Under the pieces are notes generated by a model, which worked only from the letters and a program-made list of their open reading frames with translations, had not been told where the DNA came from and did no database searches. From CAXBNV01 sp963977185 (lineage in GTDB: Bacteria > Pseudomonadota > Gammaproteobacteria > JAGOUU01), in NCBI GenBank assembly GCA_963977185.1, contig CAXBNV010000006.1, positions 1-62,894 of the forward strand: a DNA stretch of 62,894 nt, written 5' to 3'. The position numbers and the translations under genes were made by a program. This document shows, piece by piece, positions 45,670-54,923 of the stretch (its first letter is position 1; each line of letters opens with the position of its first letter).

Positions 45670-47010
45670 ATGGACAGAAAGTCAATTTATCTATTGAAAT
45701 ATATTATAACTTTTTTTATTATCATCAGCTCATTTAATTGCTTTGCCGAAAATGAAAAACAGACAAGTCAAAAAGAACAATTAGATAAAATAGCAGCAAT
45801 AGTGAACGATGATATTGTCACTAGTCAAGAAATTGATATAGAGCTAGATAAAGCTAAATCTGGTTTTAGAGCACAAAGAATTGTGATGCCCTCAGATAAA
45901 GAACTCACAAAACAAATATTAAATAGATTAATTGATGAGAAAATTCAGTTACAATTAGCTGATTTATATGGCATGAATGCAACAGATGCTCAAGTTAAAG
46001 ATGCTCTTGAAAATATAGCACAAAAAAATAATTTATCTTTAACTAATCTTAAATACGCTTTATTAAAAGAAGGTATAGAATTTTCAGATTTTCGGGACAA
46101 CTTAAAAAAACAATTAACAATACAAAATGTTCAACAATCATCTATTTACCCTAATATTAACATCAGCAAACAAGAGATTAATCAATTTGCAAAAAATCTA
46201 ACCAAGGATAACAGTACTAAAAAATATCATTTAGGTCATATCTTATTATCTTTCCCAGACAAGGGCTCTAAAGCTAAAATAGCAAAATTACAAATTAAAG
46301 CTAAAAATCTAACACAAGAGTTAAAGCAAAAAAAAATATCATTTAAAACAGCTGCTATAAAAAATTCAGATAGCAACTCTGCTCTTGAAGGTGGAGATTT
46401 AGGTCTTAACTCATTAAAAGAAATGCCAGATTTATTTGTAGAGCACGTAGCTAATATGCGTAAAGGGGAAATAAAAGGTCCAATTCAAGATGAAAATGGA
46501 TTACATATTATTACATTATTTGATATTAAAAAAAATCTAGAGATTCATAAAATCCAAAAATATAAAGTCCGCCATATATTAATTAAAACAGATAATATTA
46601 CATCTGATACAGCTGCAAGAATGCAACTTGATGGAATAAAAGAAAATATCATGAAAGGCGATAAAGACTATAATTTTGAAATAATGGCTAAAAGATACTC
46701 TGAGGATCCTCAAAGTTCTAACAAAGGTGGCAACATAGGATGGGTGTCAGAAGAAGATACAAGCCTTGAATTTATAAACAATATCAAAGACACTCTATCT
46801 AGAGCCAATAAAACTAAAATTAGCGATCCTTTTAAAACTCAGCTTGGTTGGCATATTGTAGAAATATTAGATAGCAAAGAATTTGATAACAGCATTGAAC
46901 ATCAAAAAAAACAAGCTAAAAATATATTACAAAACAAAAAATTTAATGAAGCTTTAGAAGATTGGTTAAATAGAATTAGAAACGAATCTACAATAAAAAT
47001 TTTGTCATAA
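45670..47010 (+). CDS. surA: Periplasmic chaperone/peptidyl-prolyl isomerase SurA
   Basis: Helps fold outer-membrane proteins. After a signal peptide (FIIISSFNCFA), the SurA N-terminal domain has LDKIAAIVNDDIVTSQEIDIEL and ILNRLIDEKIQLQLADLYG. Two parvulin domains follow: KYHLGHILLSFP...EGGDLGLNSLKEMPDLF and YKVRHILIKTD...NKGGNIGWVSEED. The C-terminal helix returns to the N-domain. The ATG at 45670 is preferred over a TTG 9 bases before. It is directly followed by ksgA with no gap; lptD, pdxA and apaG, often in this cluster, are missing. Confidence 0.94.
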   Translation: MDRKSIYLLKYIITFFIIISSFNCFAENEKQTSQKEQLDKIAAIVNDDIVTSQEIDIELDKAKSGFRAQRIVMPSDKELTKQILNRLIDEKIQLQLADLYGMNATDAQVKDALENIAQKNNLSLTNLKYALLKEGIEFSDFRDNLKKQLTIQNVQQSSIYPNINISKQEINQFAKNLTKDNSTKKYHLGHILLSFPDKGSKAKIAKLQIKAKNLTQELKQKKISFKTAAIKNSDSNSALEGGDLGLNSLKEMPDLFVEHVANMRKGEIKGPIQDENGLHIITLFDIKKNLEIHKIQKYKVRHILIKTDNITSDTAARMQLDGIKENIMKGDKDYNFEIMAKRYSEDPQSSNKGGNIGWVSEEDTSLEFINNIKDTLSRANKTKISDPFKTQLGWHIVEILDSKEFDNSIEHQKKQAKNILQNKKFNEALEDWLNRIRNESTIKILS

Positions 47011-47859
47011 ATGAATAAATATAATAAGCATAATAGCTCTGAATCAAAAAATTCTGGTCACAGAGCTAAAAAGCACTTTGGTCAGAATTTTCTCATAGAT
47101 GACTATTATATTAATTGTATAATTAATTCTCTTAACGCTCAAAAAGAAGACTATATATTAGAAGTAGGTCCTGGTCTTGGGGCACTAACTAAACATATAA
47201 TAAATGATTGCAAAAGTTTTAGCGCCATTGAAATAGATAAAGATCTAATCGAAAATTTAAATAAAAAATTTCCAAGTATAAATTTATATAATATTGATAT
47301 ATTAAAATTTGATTTCGAGGATTTTTTTAAAAAAGTAAACCAAGATAATATTAATAATCAGATTCATAATAAAATAAAAGTTATAGGCAACCTGCCATAT
47401 AATATATCAACTGAATTATTATTTAAGTTTTTTGATAATATAGAATATATTTCTGAAATGCATATTATGCTACAACAAGAAGTTGTTGATAGAATAATTG
47501 CTAAGCCTAATACTAAAGCTTATGGAAAGCTCAGCATAATTTCACAGTATTTTTGTGATATAGAAGAAGTTGTAACTATTCCACCTGAAGCTTTTCAACC
47601 AGCTCCTAAAATATTTTCTAAGTTTATAAAATTAACGCCTTTTGCTAAAAAACATAATACTGATAAAGTGAAATTATTAAATAAAATAGCCTCTAGCGCT
47701 TTTCATATGCGTCGCAAAGTTATCAATAATAATTTAAAACAGCTCTTATCTTTACAGGAATTTGAACAGCTAGAAATTAATCCCAAACTTAGAGCAGAAG
47801 ATTTAACTCTAGATGACTTTTTGAAAATAACGGAATATATATGGCAACGTACGCAATAG
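47011..47859 (+). CDS. ksgA: 16S rRNA dimethyladenosine transferase
   Basis: Dimethylates A1518 and A1519 of 16S rRNA during small-subunit maturation. The motifs are AKKHFGQNFLIDD, YILEVGPGLGALTKHI (SAM site), FSAIEIDKDLIENL, the catalytic VIGNLPYNIST (NLPY) and MLQQEVVDRI. The length is 282. A short Asn-rich insertion lies before the NLPY motif, in line with AT drift. Its ATG abuts the surA stop, and it overlaps apaH by 19 bases. Confidence 0.96.
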   Translation: MNKYNKHNSSESKNSGHRAKKHFGQNFLIDDYYINCIINSLNAQKEDYILEVGPGLGALTKHIINDCKSFSAIEIDKDLIENLNKKFPSINLYNIDILKFDFEDFFKKVNQDNINNQIHNKIKVIGNLPYNISTELLFKFFDNIEYISEMHIMLQQEVVDRIIAKPNTKAYGKLSIISQYFCDIEEVVTIPPEAFQPAPKIFSKFIKLTPFAKKHNTDKVKLLNKIASSAFHMRRKVINNNLKQLLSLQEFEQLEINPKLRAEDLTLDDFLKITEYIWQRTQ

Positions 47860-48671
47860 GCGATATTCAAGGATGTTATCAATCTTTAAAAAAATTATTG
47901 CAAAAAATTAATTTCAACATAAATTCTGATAAACTATGGTTAACTGGCGATTTAGTCAATCGAGGCCCAGAATCTTTAAAAACTTTAGATTTTTTGTTAA
48001 ACGAAATTCCTGAGACTAATCTAATAACGGTTCTTGGTAATCATGATTTATATTTAATTACTTTATTTTATGGAATTTTTGAAAGAAGCGATGTTGATCA
48101 TTCTTTAAACGAAACTCTAGATCATAAAAATGCAGGTTTATTTATAAATTGGCTTAAAAAGCAACCTCTATTATATTATGACAAACAATCTAATTATGCG
48201 ATGGTTCATGCAGGAATAGACCCAAGATGGGACATTGATAAGGCATTAAGTTTATCTCAAGAAGTAACAAGCATTCTTCAATCAAAAGATCATAATATAT
48301 TAATAGGTTTTTTAAAAAAAATGTATGGTGATACTCCAGATAAATGGGATGACGCTTTAGATTCTTTTGATAGACTCAGATATATAACCAATGTATTTAC
48401 CAGAATGAGATTTCTCAAACCAGATGGAGCGCTAGATTTCGACAATAAAGCAACAATAGAAAGCTCTGATAAAAATTTAATTCCTTGGTTCAAATATCCA
48501 AATAGAAAAACTAAAAATATAAAGATAATTTTTGGTCATTGGGCTGCATTACAAGGAATAATGAGTGAAAATATTTTTGGAATTGACTCTGGATGTGTTT
48601 GGGGTGAAAAACTAACTGCTATGTGCTTAGATACCAATAAATTGTTCCACGTTTCTTGCAAAAAATCATAA
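47841..48671 (+). CDS. apaH: Bis(5'-nucleosyl)-tetraphosphatase, symmetrical
   Basis: Hydrolyses Ap4A to two ADP and removes related alarmone caps. The metallophosphatase motifs are present in order: YAIGDIQGCYQSL, WLTGDLVNRGPESL, TVLGNHDLYL and the later His in MVHAGIDPRWD and IIFGHWAALQG. Length 276 is normal. Coupled to ksgA by overlap, as in many Gammaproteobacteria, although apaG is not between them here. Confidence 0.95.
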   Translation: MATYAIGDIQGCYQSLKKLLQKINFNINSDKLWLTGDLVNRGPESLKTLDFLLNEIPETNLITVLGNHDLYLITLFYGIFERSDVDHSLNETLDHKNAGLFINWLKKQPLLYYDKQSNYAMVHAGIDPRWDIDKALSLSQEVTSILQSKDHNILIGFLKKMYGDTPDKWDDALDSFDRLRYITNVFTRMRFLKPDGALDFDNKATIESSDKNLIPWFKYPNRKTKNIKIIFGHWAALQGIMSENIFGIDSGCVWGEKLTAMCLDTNKLFHVSCKKS

Positions 48672-48748
48672 CTTTATATATCATTCCTTACACAAGAAGA
48701 TTGTTTTAGCGTCTATTAATGATTTTATACTCTGGAGTTAACAACGCA

Positions 48749-49561
48749 ATGCTTGATTATAATAAAAATAAAAAAATTTTTTTATATTTTATTAAATTTT
48801 TTATAATAACTTGTTCTTATTTTTGCTCTAATGTTTATGCTGTAGAATTTAATTTACCTCATGGTGTAAGCAGTATTAGTCGTAATATCTACGACTTACA
48901 TATGACTATTTTTTGGTTATGTGTAGTCATAGGAATTATTGTCTTTGGCATTTTAATATATTCATTGATAAAGCACAGAAGATCAGCAGGCCATGAAGCT
49001 CATGACTTTCATGAAAATACAACAGTTGAAATTATCTGGACAATTATTCCTTTTATTATATTAATAGTCATGGCAATTCCTGCAACAAAAGTTCTGAAAT
49101 TTATGCATGATGATAAGAAGCCTGATTTAAATGTAAAAATTACTGGATATCAATGGCGTTGGGAATATGAGTATTTAGGAGATAATATAAAATATTTCAG
49201 TTCTTTATCTACTCCTCAATCACAGATACATAATCTAGAACAAAAAGATGAGTTATATCTAAAAGAAGTAGATCACCCTTTAGTATTACCTATTAACAAA
49301 AAAATTAGATTTTTATTTACATCAAATGATGTCATTCATGCTTGGTGGGTCAGAGACTTAGGAATCAAAAAAGATGCTATTCCCGGTTTTATTAATGAAT
49401 CATGGGTAAGAATTGATACTCCTGGAACTTATTATGGCCAATGTGCTGAATTATGTGGCGTCAATCATGGATATATGCCAATCGTTGTTATAGCAAAAAC
49501 TGAAGAAGATTTTGCTAAATGGTTACAGGAACAAAAAAAGCCAAAACAAACTAAAGCTTAA
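48749..49561 (+). CDS. coxB: Cytochrome c oxidase subunit II
   Basis: Carries the dinuclear CuA centre that takes electrons from cytochrome c. A signal sequence or first helix (YFIKFFIITCSYFCSNVYA) is followed by two transmembrane helices (FWLCVVIGIIVFGILIYSLI, TIIPFIILIVMAIPATKVL) and the cupredoxin domain. The CuA ligands are Cys232, Cys236, His240 and Met243 in QCAELCGVNHGYM, with the earlier His in DVIHAWWV. The ATG at 48749 is chosen for its GGAG; an ATG at 48719 lacks one. coxA follows after about 50 bases. Confidence 0.94.
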   Translation: MLDYNKNKKIFLYFIKFFIITCSYFCSNVYAVEFNLPHGVSSISRNIYDLHMTIFWLCVVIGIIVFGILIYSLIKHRRSAGHEAHDFHENTTVEIIWTIIPFIILIVMAIPATKVLKFMHDDKKPDLNVKITGYQWRWEYEYLGDNIKYFSSLSTPQSQIHNLEQKDELYLKEVDHPLVLPINKKIRFLFTSNDVIHAWWVRDLGIKKDAIPGFINESWVRIDTPGTYYGQCAELCGVNHGYMPIVVIAKTEEDFAKWLQEQKKPKQTKA

Positions 49562-49612
49562 AAATTTTTAAAATTATAATTTATAAGATAAATCGTTAAG
49601 GATTTGTGTAAT

Positions 49613-51214
49613 ATGACTACTACAACAATGCATGACAATACACATGATCATGAACATCATCATGGTCCTGTTGGAAATAACTTTACCAGATGGTTTATAA
49701 CTACCAACCATAAAGATATCGGTATGATGTACCTGTGGTTTAGTTTTGTTATGTTTATAGTTGGCGGCATTTTAGCCCTAATTATTAGAGCAGAATTATT
49801 CAAACCAGGACTGCAATTAGTAGATCCTAACTTTTTTAATTCATTGACAACTATGCACGGCTTAATCATGGTATTTGGTGCATTAATGCCTGCTCTTTCT
49901 GGTTTTGCAAACTATATGTTACCTGTTATGGTAGGCGCTCCAGATATGGCATTACCTAGATTGAATAATTTCAGTTTCTGGATTTTACCTTTTGCAGCAA
50001 TAATGCTAATTAGTACTTTTTTTATGGAAGGTGGAGCTCCTAATTTTGGTTGGACATTCTATGCTCCCTTATCTACAACATATGCACCTAAAAGCACAGA
50101 TTTTTTTATTTTATCAATACATTTATTAGGCTTATCTTCAATAATGGGCTCTATTAATATTATTGTTACTGTTCTTAATCTAAGAGCTCCTGGCATGACA
50201 TTAATGAAAATGCCTATATTTGCTTGGACTTGGTTTATTACTGCTTTTTTAATTATTGCTGTTATGCCTGTTCTTGCTGGTGTTATCACAATGATGCTAA
50301 CAGATAGAAATTTTGGCACACATTTTTTTGAAGCATCTGGTGGTGGTGATCCAATATTATTCCAGCATATTTTCTGGTTCTTTGGTCATCCAGAAGTATA
50401 CATTATTATTCTTCCAGCATTTGGTATTGTTTCTGAAATAATTCCAACGTTTTCAAGAAAACCTCTTTTTGGTCGCACATCCATGATTTATGCACTTGCC
50501 TCAATTGCATTCTTATCATTCATAGTTTGGGCGCATCATATGTTCACAACAGGTATTCCTTTAGCTGGCGAATTATTTTTTATGTACGCTACAATGCTCA
50601 TCGCTGTACCTACTGGAGTTAAAGTCTTTAACTGGGTGACAACCATGTTTAGAGGCTCTCTTTCATATGAGCCACCAATGTTGTTTTCAATAGGCTTTGT
50701 TGTGTTGTTTACTATAGGTGGATTTTCAGGATTAATGCTTTCTATTGCTCCATCAGATTATCAATATCATGATACTTACTTTGTTGTAGGCCATTTTCAT
50801 TATGTGATGGTATCTGGAGCTTTATTTGCAATTTTCGCCGGAGTTTATTACTGGTTGCCAAAATGGACAGGCTATATGTTTAATCAAGCATTAGCAAAAT
50901 TACACTTTTGGTTAACTATGATAGCGGCAAATGTTACCTTCTTATCAATGAAGCTTGTTGGTCTTGCAGGAATGCCTAGAAGAATTCCTGATTACGCTCT
51001 TCAATTTTCAGAATTTAATGCTATAGCAACTTTTGGGGCTTTCTTATTTGGTTTTTCACAATTGCTATTTCTTTACATAGTAATAAACTGTATTAGAGGC
51101 GGCAAAGGCGCTATAAATACTAATCAAATTTGGGATAATGCCCATGGATTAGAGTGGACATTGCCTACTCCACTTCCGTACCATACATTTGATACTCCTC
51201 CTAAAATAGACTAA
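49613..51214 (+). CDS. coxA: Cytochrome c oxidase subunit I
   Basis: Haem-copper catalytic subunit of an aa3-type oxidase, about 12 transmembrane helices, 533 residues from ATG 49613 (AAGGA ribosome site at 49598-49602; a TTG at 49604 is less likely). The CuB His and cross-linked Tyr are in FFGHPEVYI (His259), the paired CuB histidines at 308-309 (WAHHMFTTG) and the haem-ligand histidines in GHFHYVM (His394, His396). The K-channel Lys lies in GVKVFNWV. The His-rich N-terminus (HDHEHHHGP) is unusual in its density. No coxC or ctaG follows. Confidence 0.96.
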   Translation: MTTTTMHDNTHDHEHHHGPVGNNFTRWFITTNHKDIGMMYLWFSFVMFIVGGILALIIRAELFKPGLQLVDPNFFNSLTTMHGLIMVFGALMPALSGFANYMLPVMVGAPDMALPRLNNFSFWILPFAAIMLISTFFMEGGAPNFGWTFYAPLSTTYAPKSTDFFILSIHLLGLSSIMGSINIIVTVLNLRAPGMTLMKMPIFAWTWFITAFLIIAVMPVLAGVITMMLTDRNFGTHFFEASGGGDPILFQHIFWFFGHPEVYIIILPAFGIVSEIIPTFSRKPLFGRTSMIYALASIAFLSFIVWAHHMFTTGIPLAGELFFMYATMLIAVPTGVKVFNWVTTMFRGSLSYEPPMLFSIGFVVLFTIGGFSGLMLSIAPSDYQYHDTYFVVGHFHYVMVSGALFAIFAGVYYWLPKWTGYMFNQALAKLHFWLTMIAANVTFLSMKLVGLAGMPRRIPDYALQFSEFNAIATFGAFLFGFSQLLFLYIVINCIRGGKGAINTNQIWDNAHGLEWTLPTPLPYHTFDTPPKID

Positions 51215-51231
51215 AAAATAATTAGTTTATG

Positions 51232-51256
51232 CCCTCTTTTTTTAATAAAAAGAGGG
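51232..51256. terminator. Hairpin after coxA
   Basis: CCCTCTTTTT pairs perfectly with AAAAAGAGGG across a 5-base loop, 18 bases after the coxA stop, and closes the cox operon. Confidence 0.7.
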
Positions 51257-51487
51257 TGTTAAAAAAAATATTTCACTATTGAATATTGAATATTTTACAA
51301 ATTAAAATAACATCTGAAATTTCTTTGACTAAAATTTAATACCAATCCAAATTCATTAAAATCCTGGTCTTGTTTTTACTTTAAAAATTAAAATTTTTAA
51401 TATTTATTAAAATGAATCTTAAGTATTATTTAAGTTAGAAGTATTATAATGATATATCACATATAATATGAAGGTTGTTAAGTTATT

Positions 51488-52885
51488 ATGCTTGCTAGTT
51501 TATTACCATACAATATCTTAAGTACGTTAACTCTATTGAGAGATGAAATTGCAAAATTTTATCCTGCAGCAATTCCTTATCATATAAGATTAAGCAGAAT
51601 TCTAGTAATGTCAAAAAACATAAATCTTGAAATTTATGAATACAGAAAAACACTTGCAGAGCAGATAAATCAATATATTAAAGACAGCTATAAAAATAAG
51701 TCTTATAAAGACTTGTCTTTTTCTGATATACAAAATTTAAATCAATTAGATACTATTACTCAATTTTATTTTTTAACAGGCCTTATAGAAAATAATGTTT
51801 ATATCCAACTACATTATTTAACTAATAATGCTAAATCTGAAGAAAAATTAAAAGATATTTTTTCTCTATTCCCAGATACCGAATCTATTAATCAAGACAT
51901 AAATGACTTTCAAAGAACAATAAGATATTTACTATCAATTAACTCATTATCACAAAACAAAAATCATGAAGATGAATCATCGACAGATCTTAAAGATCAA
52001 ATGATTAAGGAGATTCCCCCTAAAATTTATATATTATTTTTAATATATAATGAAATGAAAAAACATGATGATTTCATAGAACATTTATCACATAATTATA
52101 TTAAATCACAAATTGAAGAAATTTTTAATAATAAATCTATCTTATTTCAACAATCAAGTATGCCTGAGATTATGGATAATTTACAAAACATAATTCTATC
52201 TACATTATATTTTGATAAATCAATCATCAGAGCCATATCAGAAAGCATATGTAACTGTGCTCTAATGCTTGACTCTAAAGTTGCTATGAGTTCAAGATTT
52301 TTTATTCCAAAATTAGTTACAAAAAAAATGCTACAAATGGGGTTTGATGAATATACCATAGTATCTATTGGATCAGGATCTGGCTCCCAAGAAACAATAT
52401 TATTGGAAGCATTAAAAAATATTCCTAAAAATATACGACCTAGATTTAAATTAGTCTTGATTGATACAGTATATAAACCTATTGATAATAACTCTCGTGC
52501 TGTTTTTTATCCTAGTGAAACATACAGTCTTGATAAATTAATTACAAAATATAATAACATATTCAACCTTATAGACATCACTGCTTATAAAACTTTAGAA
52601 GAATATGAAATTTGCGTACAAAATTTTAGTCCAACTATATATTATGCAATAGATGCTGTAGCAGTAAAAGAAAGTCTAAACGGTATGTCTGAAAAATTTT
52701 TAAAAACAGAAATTCTTAATAAATCGAAAAACCCTAATAACATCTGTTGCTTATACACAAAAAAAGACTTAGACGCTAAGCTCGAGGAAGATTATTTTTC
52801 TATAGAACATTTTGATATGAGTTCTCATTGTCAAAATCAAACAAACTCCCTTATAACAACACCACACAAATTATCCAAACCTTAA
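51488..52885 (+). CDS. Unknown protein with an N-terminal helical part and a SAM-binding-like motif
   Basis: I do not recognise this 465-residue protein. Residues about 1-270 are helical, with many Asn, Lys, Ile and Asp residues and no signal peptide. From residue 289 the sequence reads IVSIGSGSGSQETILLEAL, a glycine-rich loop after a beta strand like methyltransferase motif I, and then RFKLVLIDTVYK, a strand ending in Asp as expected for the ribose contact. This points to a Rossmann-like or methyltransferase domain. The polar C-terminus (TNSLITTPHKLSKP) is flexible. Single gene, with 270 non-coding bases upstream. Confidence 0.68.
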   Translation: MLASLLPYNILSTLTLLRDEIAKFYPAAIPYHIRLSRILVMSKNINLEIYEYRKTLAEQINQYIKDSYKNKSYKDLSFSDIQNLNQLDTITQFYFLTGLIENNVYIQLHYLTNNAKSEEKLKDIFSLFPDTESINQDINDFQRTIRYLLSINSLSQNKNHEDESSTDLKDQMIKEIPPKIYILFLIYNEMKKHDDFIEHLSHNYIKSQIEEIFNNKSILFQQSSMPEIMDNLQNIILSTLYFDKSIIRAISESICNCALMLDSKVAMSSRFFIPKLVTKKMLQMGFDEYTIVSIGSGSGSQETILLEALKNIPKNIRPRFKLVLIDTVYKPIDNNSRAVFYPSETYSLDKLITKYNNIFNLIDITAYKTLEEYEICVQNFSPTIYYAIDAVAVKESLNGMSEKFLKTEILNKSKNPNNICCLYTKKDLDAKLEEDYFSIEHFDMSSHCQNQTNSLITTPHKLSKP

Positions 52886-52979
52886 ATTTTTAAATATAAT
52901 TGATCCAAAAATATAATACTTGAACTTTATCCAACTTCTATAGTCTTAAAAAGACAAATAATGATTATGAGGTTAATTT

Positions 52980-53192
52980 ATGAATAATGAACAAATTCAA
53001 GGTATGTGGCATCAATTAAAAGGAAAAGCACAAAAACAATGGGGAAAATTGACAGATGATGATTTGACCAAAATTAACGGGCAATTTGAAGAGTTATCCG
53101 GTACTTTACAAAGAAAATATGGATATGCAAAAGAAAAAGCAGATGAAGAAGTTAATAAATTTTTTCATTCTAATGTAGATAATAAACATTAA
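52980..53192 (+). CDS. CsbD-family stress protein
   Basis: A 70-residue protein with the CsbD pattern: an opening NNEQIQGMWHQLKGKAQKQWGKLTDDDL, then INGQFEELSGTLQRKYGYAKEKADEE. Members (YjbJ, CsbD) are abundant under general stress in many bacteria, with no known enzymatic role. AGGTTAA before the ATG serves as ribosome site. It is monocistronic and ends before the long hairpin. Confidence 0.92.
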   Translation: MNNEQIQGMWHQLKGKAQKQWGKLTDDDLTKINGQFEELSGTLQRKYGYAKEKADEEVNKFFHSNVDNKH

Positions 53193-53248
53193 TTTTATTA
53201 ATACTCTAAAGTAACTTGTATTTAATAATCTTAATTTTCCAATATTGC

Positions 53249-53300
53249 CTGCTACTTTTATAGAATTATAATTAGCTATATAATTCTATAAAAGTAGCAG
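53249..53300. terminator. Very long perfect hairpin between csbD and rlmN
   Basis: A 22-bp perfect stem (53249-53270 with 53279-53300) with an 8-base loop, placed 12 bases after the rlmN stop and 56 after the csbD stop. It probably stops transcription from both sides. It is longer than a normal terminator and has no T run. Confidence 0.65.
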
Positions 53301-53312
53301 ACCAATTATACT

Positions 53313-54437
53313 TTAAGCCGCGACTTCTTTTTTATATTTTTCTAAAAGCAGTCTTGATCTAGATGTTCTATCTTGAAATTTGCCAGCTAATTGACCGCAT
53401 GCTGCAGCAATGTCTTCGCCTCGGGTTTTTCTGACAGTTACAATAAAACCTGCTTTATATAAAATATTAGAAAATATATCAATATTTTCATCCGTAGATC
53501 TTTTATATAGAGTATTCTCAAAACTATTAAATGGAATCAAATTAATCTTACAATCAATATTTTGTAAAATTTTTACTAATTGTCTAGCGCATTCTTTAGT
53601 ATCATTAACACCATCTAGCATTACGTATTCAAAAGTAACACTTCTATCTCTTGTGTTACAATAATTTTCACACACACTTAATAAATGCTGTAAATTATAT
53701 TTTTTATTAATTGGAACTAATTTATTTCTTAACTCATCATTTCCAGCATGTAATGAAATAGCTAAAGCGGCATCACTTGTTTTGCAAAATTGCTCTAATA
53801 CTGGAACTACCCCAGATGTGCTTAACGTTACTTTATATTTTGATAGATTATAGATATTATCATCTAATAATAAATCTATTACTTTTTGAGCATTAGTATA
53901 ATTTAATAAAGGCTCACCCATACCCATAAAAACTACATTACTAATAATTTTTTCTAAATGCTTAACGATTTTACCTTCTACTTGTTGATAATCAGCCACT
54001 AATTGATGTGCAAGCCATATTTGTGCGATTATTTCATGTAATTCTAAATTTCGATTAAATCCTTGTGCTCCTGTTGCGCAAAAAGAACAATTCAAGCCAC
54101 AACCTACTTGAGATGAAATACACAACGTTGCTCGATTTTTTTCAGGGATATATACCGTTTCAACACAGTTGCCGTCTGCTAATCTAAATAACCACTTTCT
54201 TGTACCATCGCTTGATATATTATCAACAACAACTTCAGGTAAAACTATTTCAAAACTATTTTTTAGTTTTTCTCTTAACTTTTTGCCTACATCAGTCATG
54301 GCATCAAAATCAAACTCACCATGCTGATGTAACCATTTTAATATTTGGATTGCTCTGAATGGTTTCTCATCATTTGCAACAAACCATTCTTGCAGTGCTG
54401 CTTTATCAAAATTTAAAAGATTTAATTTACTGCTCAT
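53313..54437 (-). CDS. rlmN: 23S rRNA (A2503-C2)/tRNA (A37-C2) methyltransferase RlmN
   Basis: Radical-SAM methyltransferase acting on 23S A2503 and tRNA A37. The iron-sulfur ligand motif CGLNCSFCATGAQG (CxxxCxxC) and the Gly-rich VFMGMGEPLLNY and SLHAGNDELRNKLVPINKK follow the family. The C-terminal Cys in IAAACGQLAGKF is the methyl-carrier Cys. From the ATG at 54437 it has 374 residues; a TTG at 54446 would add 3. Last gene of the iscU-like/iscA-like/ndk/rlmN unit, 27 bases after ndk. Confidence 0.95.
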   Translation of the reverse strand: MSSKLNLLNFDKAALQEWFVANDEKPFRAIQILKWLHQHGEFDFDAMTDVGKKLREKLKNSFEIVLPEVVVDNISSDGTRKWLFRLADGNCVETVYIPEKNRATLCISSQVGCGLNCSFCATGAQGFNRNLELHEIIAQIWLAHQLVADYQQVEGKIVKHLEKIISNVVFMGMGEPLLNYTNAQKVIDLLLDDNIYNLSKYKVTLSTSGVVPVLEQFCKTSDAALAISLHAGNDELRNKLVPINKKYNLQHLLSVCENYCNTRDRSVTFEYVMLDGVNDTKECARQLVKILQNIDCKINLIPFNSFENTLYKRSTDENIDIFSNILYKAGFIVTVRKTRGEDIAAACGQLAGKFQDRTSRSRLLLEKYKKEVAA

Positions 54438-54464
54438 AAAATACAACCCAAATTATTAAAAATA

Positions 54465-54890
54465 TTATTTAGAACAAATTTCTTCTGGAGTGAAAAAGAA
54501 AGCAACTTCATTCTTCGCATTCTCTAAACTATCAGAACCATGTACCGCATTTTCACCAATACTATCAGCAAATCTTTTTCTAATAGTACCATCAGCTGCT
54601 TCAGCAGGGTTAGTTGCACCCATAATATCTCTATTTTTAGCAACTGCATTCTCACCTTCTAAAGCTTGAATCATTACTGGACCACTTGTCATAAATTCAA
54701 CTAGTTCACCATAAAAAGGTCTTTCTTTGTGTACTTCATAAAACTTTTCAGCTTGATCTTGAGTTAAATGCATCATTCTTGCTGCAACGATTTTTAAGCC
54801 TTGTTTTTCAAAAGATGTATAGATTTCACCTATAACATTTTTAGCAACTGCATCTGGTTTAACTATTGATAACGTTATTTCTACTGTCAT
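54465..54890 (-). CDS. ndk: Nucleoside diphosphate kinase
   Basis: Balances NTP and dNTP pools by phosphate transfer through a His. The start ITLSIVKPDAVAKNVIGEIY, the FVEFMTSGPVM block, GATNPAEAADGTIRKRFA and the catalytic His in NAVHGSDSLENAKNEVAFFF are intact. The length, 141, is normal. It lies between the IscA-like and rlmN genes, the order often seen at the end of isc operons in Gammaproteobacteria. Confidence 0.97.
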   Translation of the reverse strand: MTVEITLSIVKPDAVAKNVIGEIYTSFEKQGLKIVAARMMHLTQDQAEKFYEVHKERPFYGELVEFMTSGPVMIQALEGENAVAKNRDIMGATNPAEAADGTIRKRFADSIGENAVHGSDSLENAKNEVAFFFTPEEICSK

Positions 54891-54923
54891 TTTATTACCT
54901 TTTTATATTTAATTAAATAAAGC

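Noticed and set aside
49660..50319. Minus-strand ORFs inside coxA
   Set aside because: They overlap highly conserved coxA codons and have no ribosome site; shadow frames.
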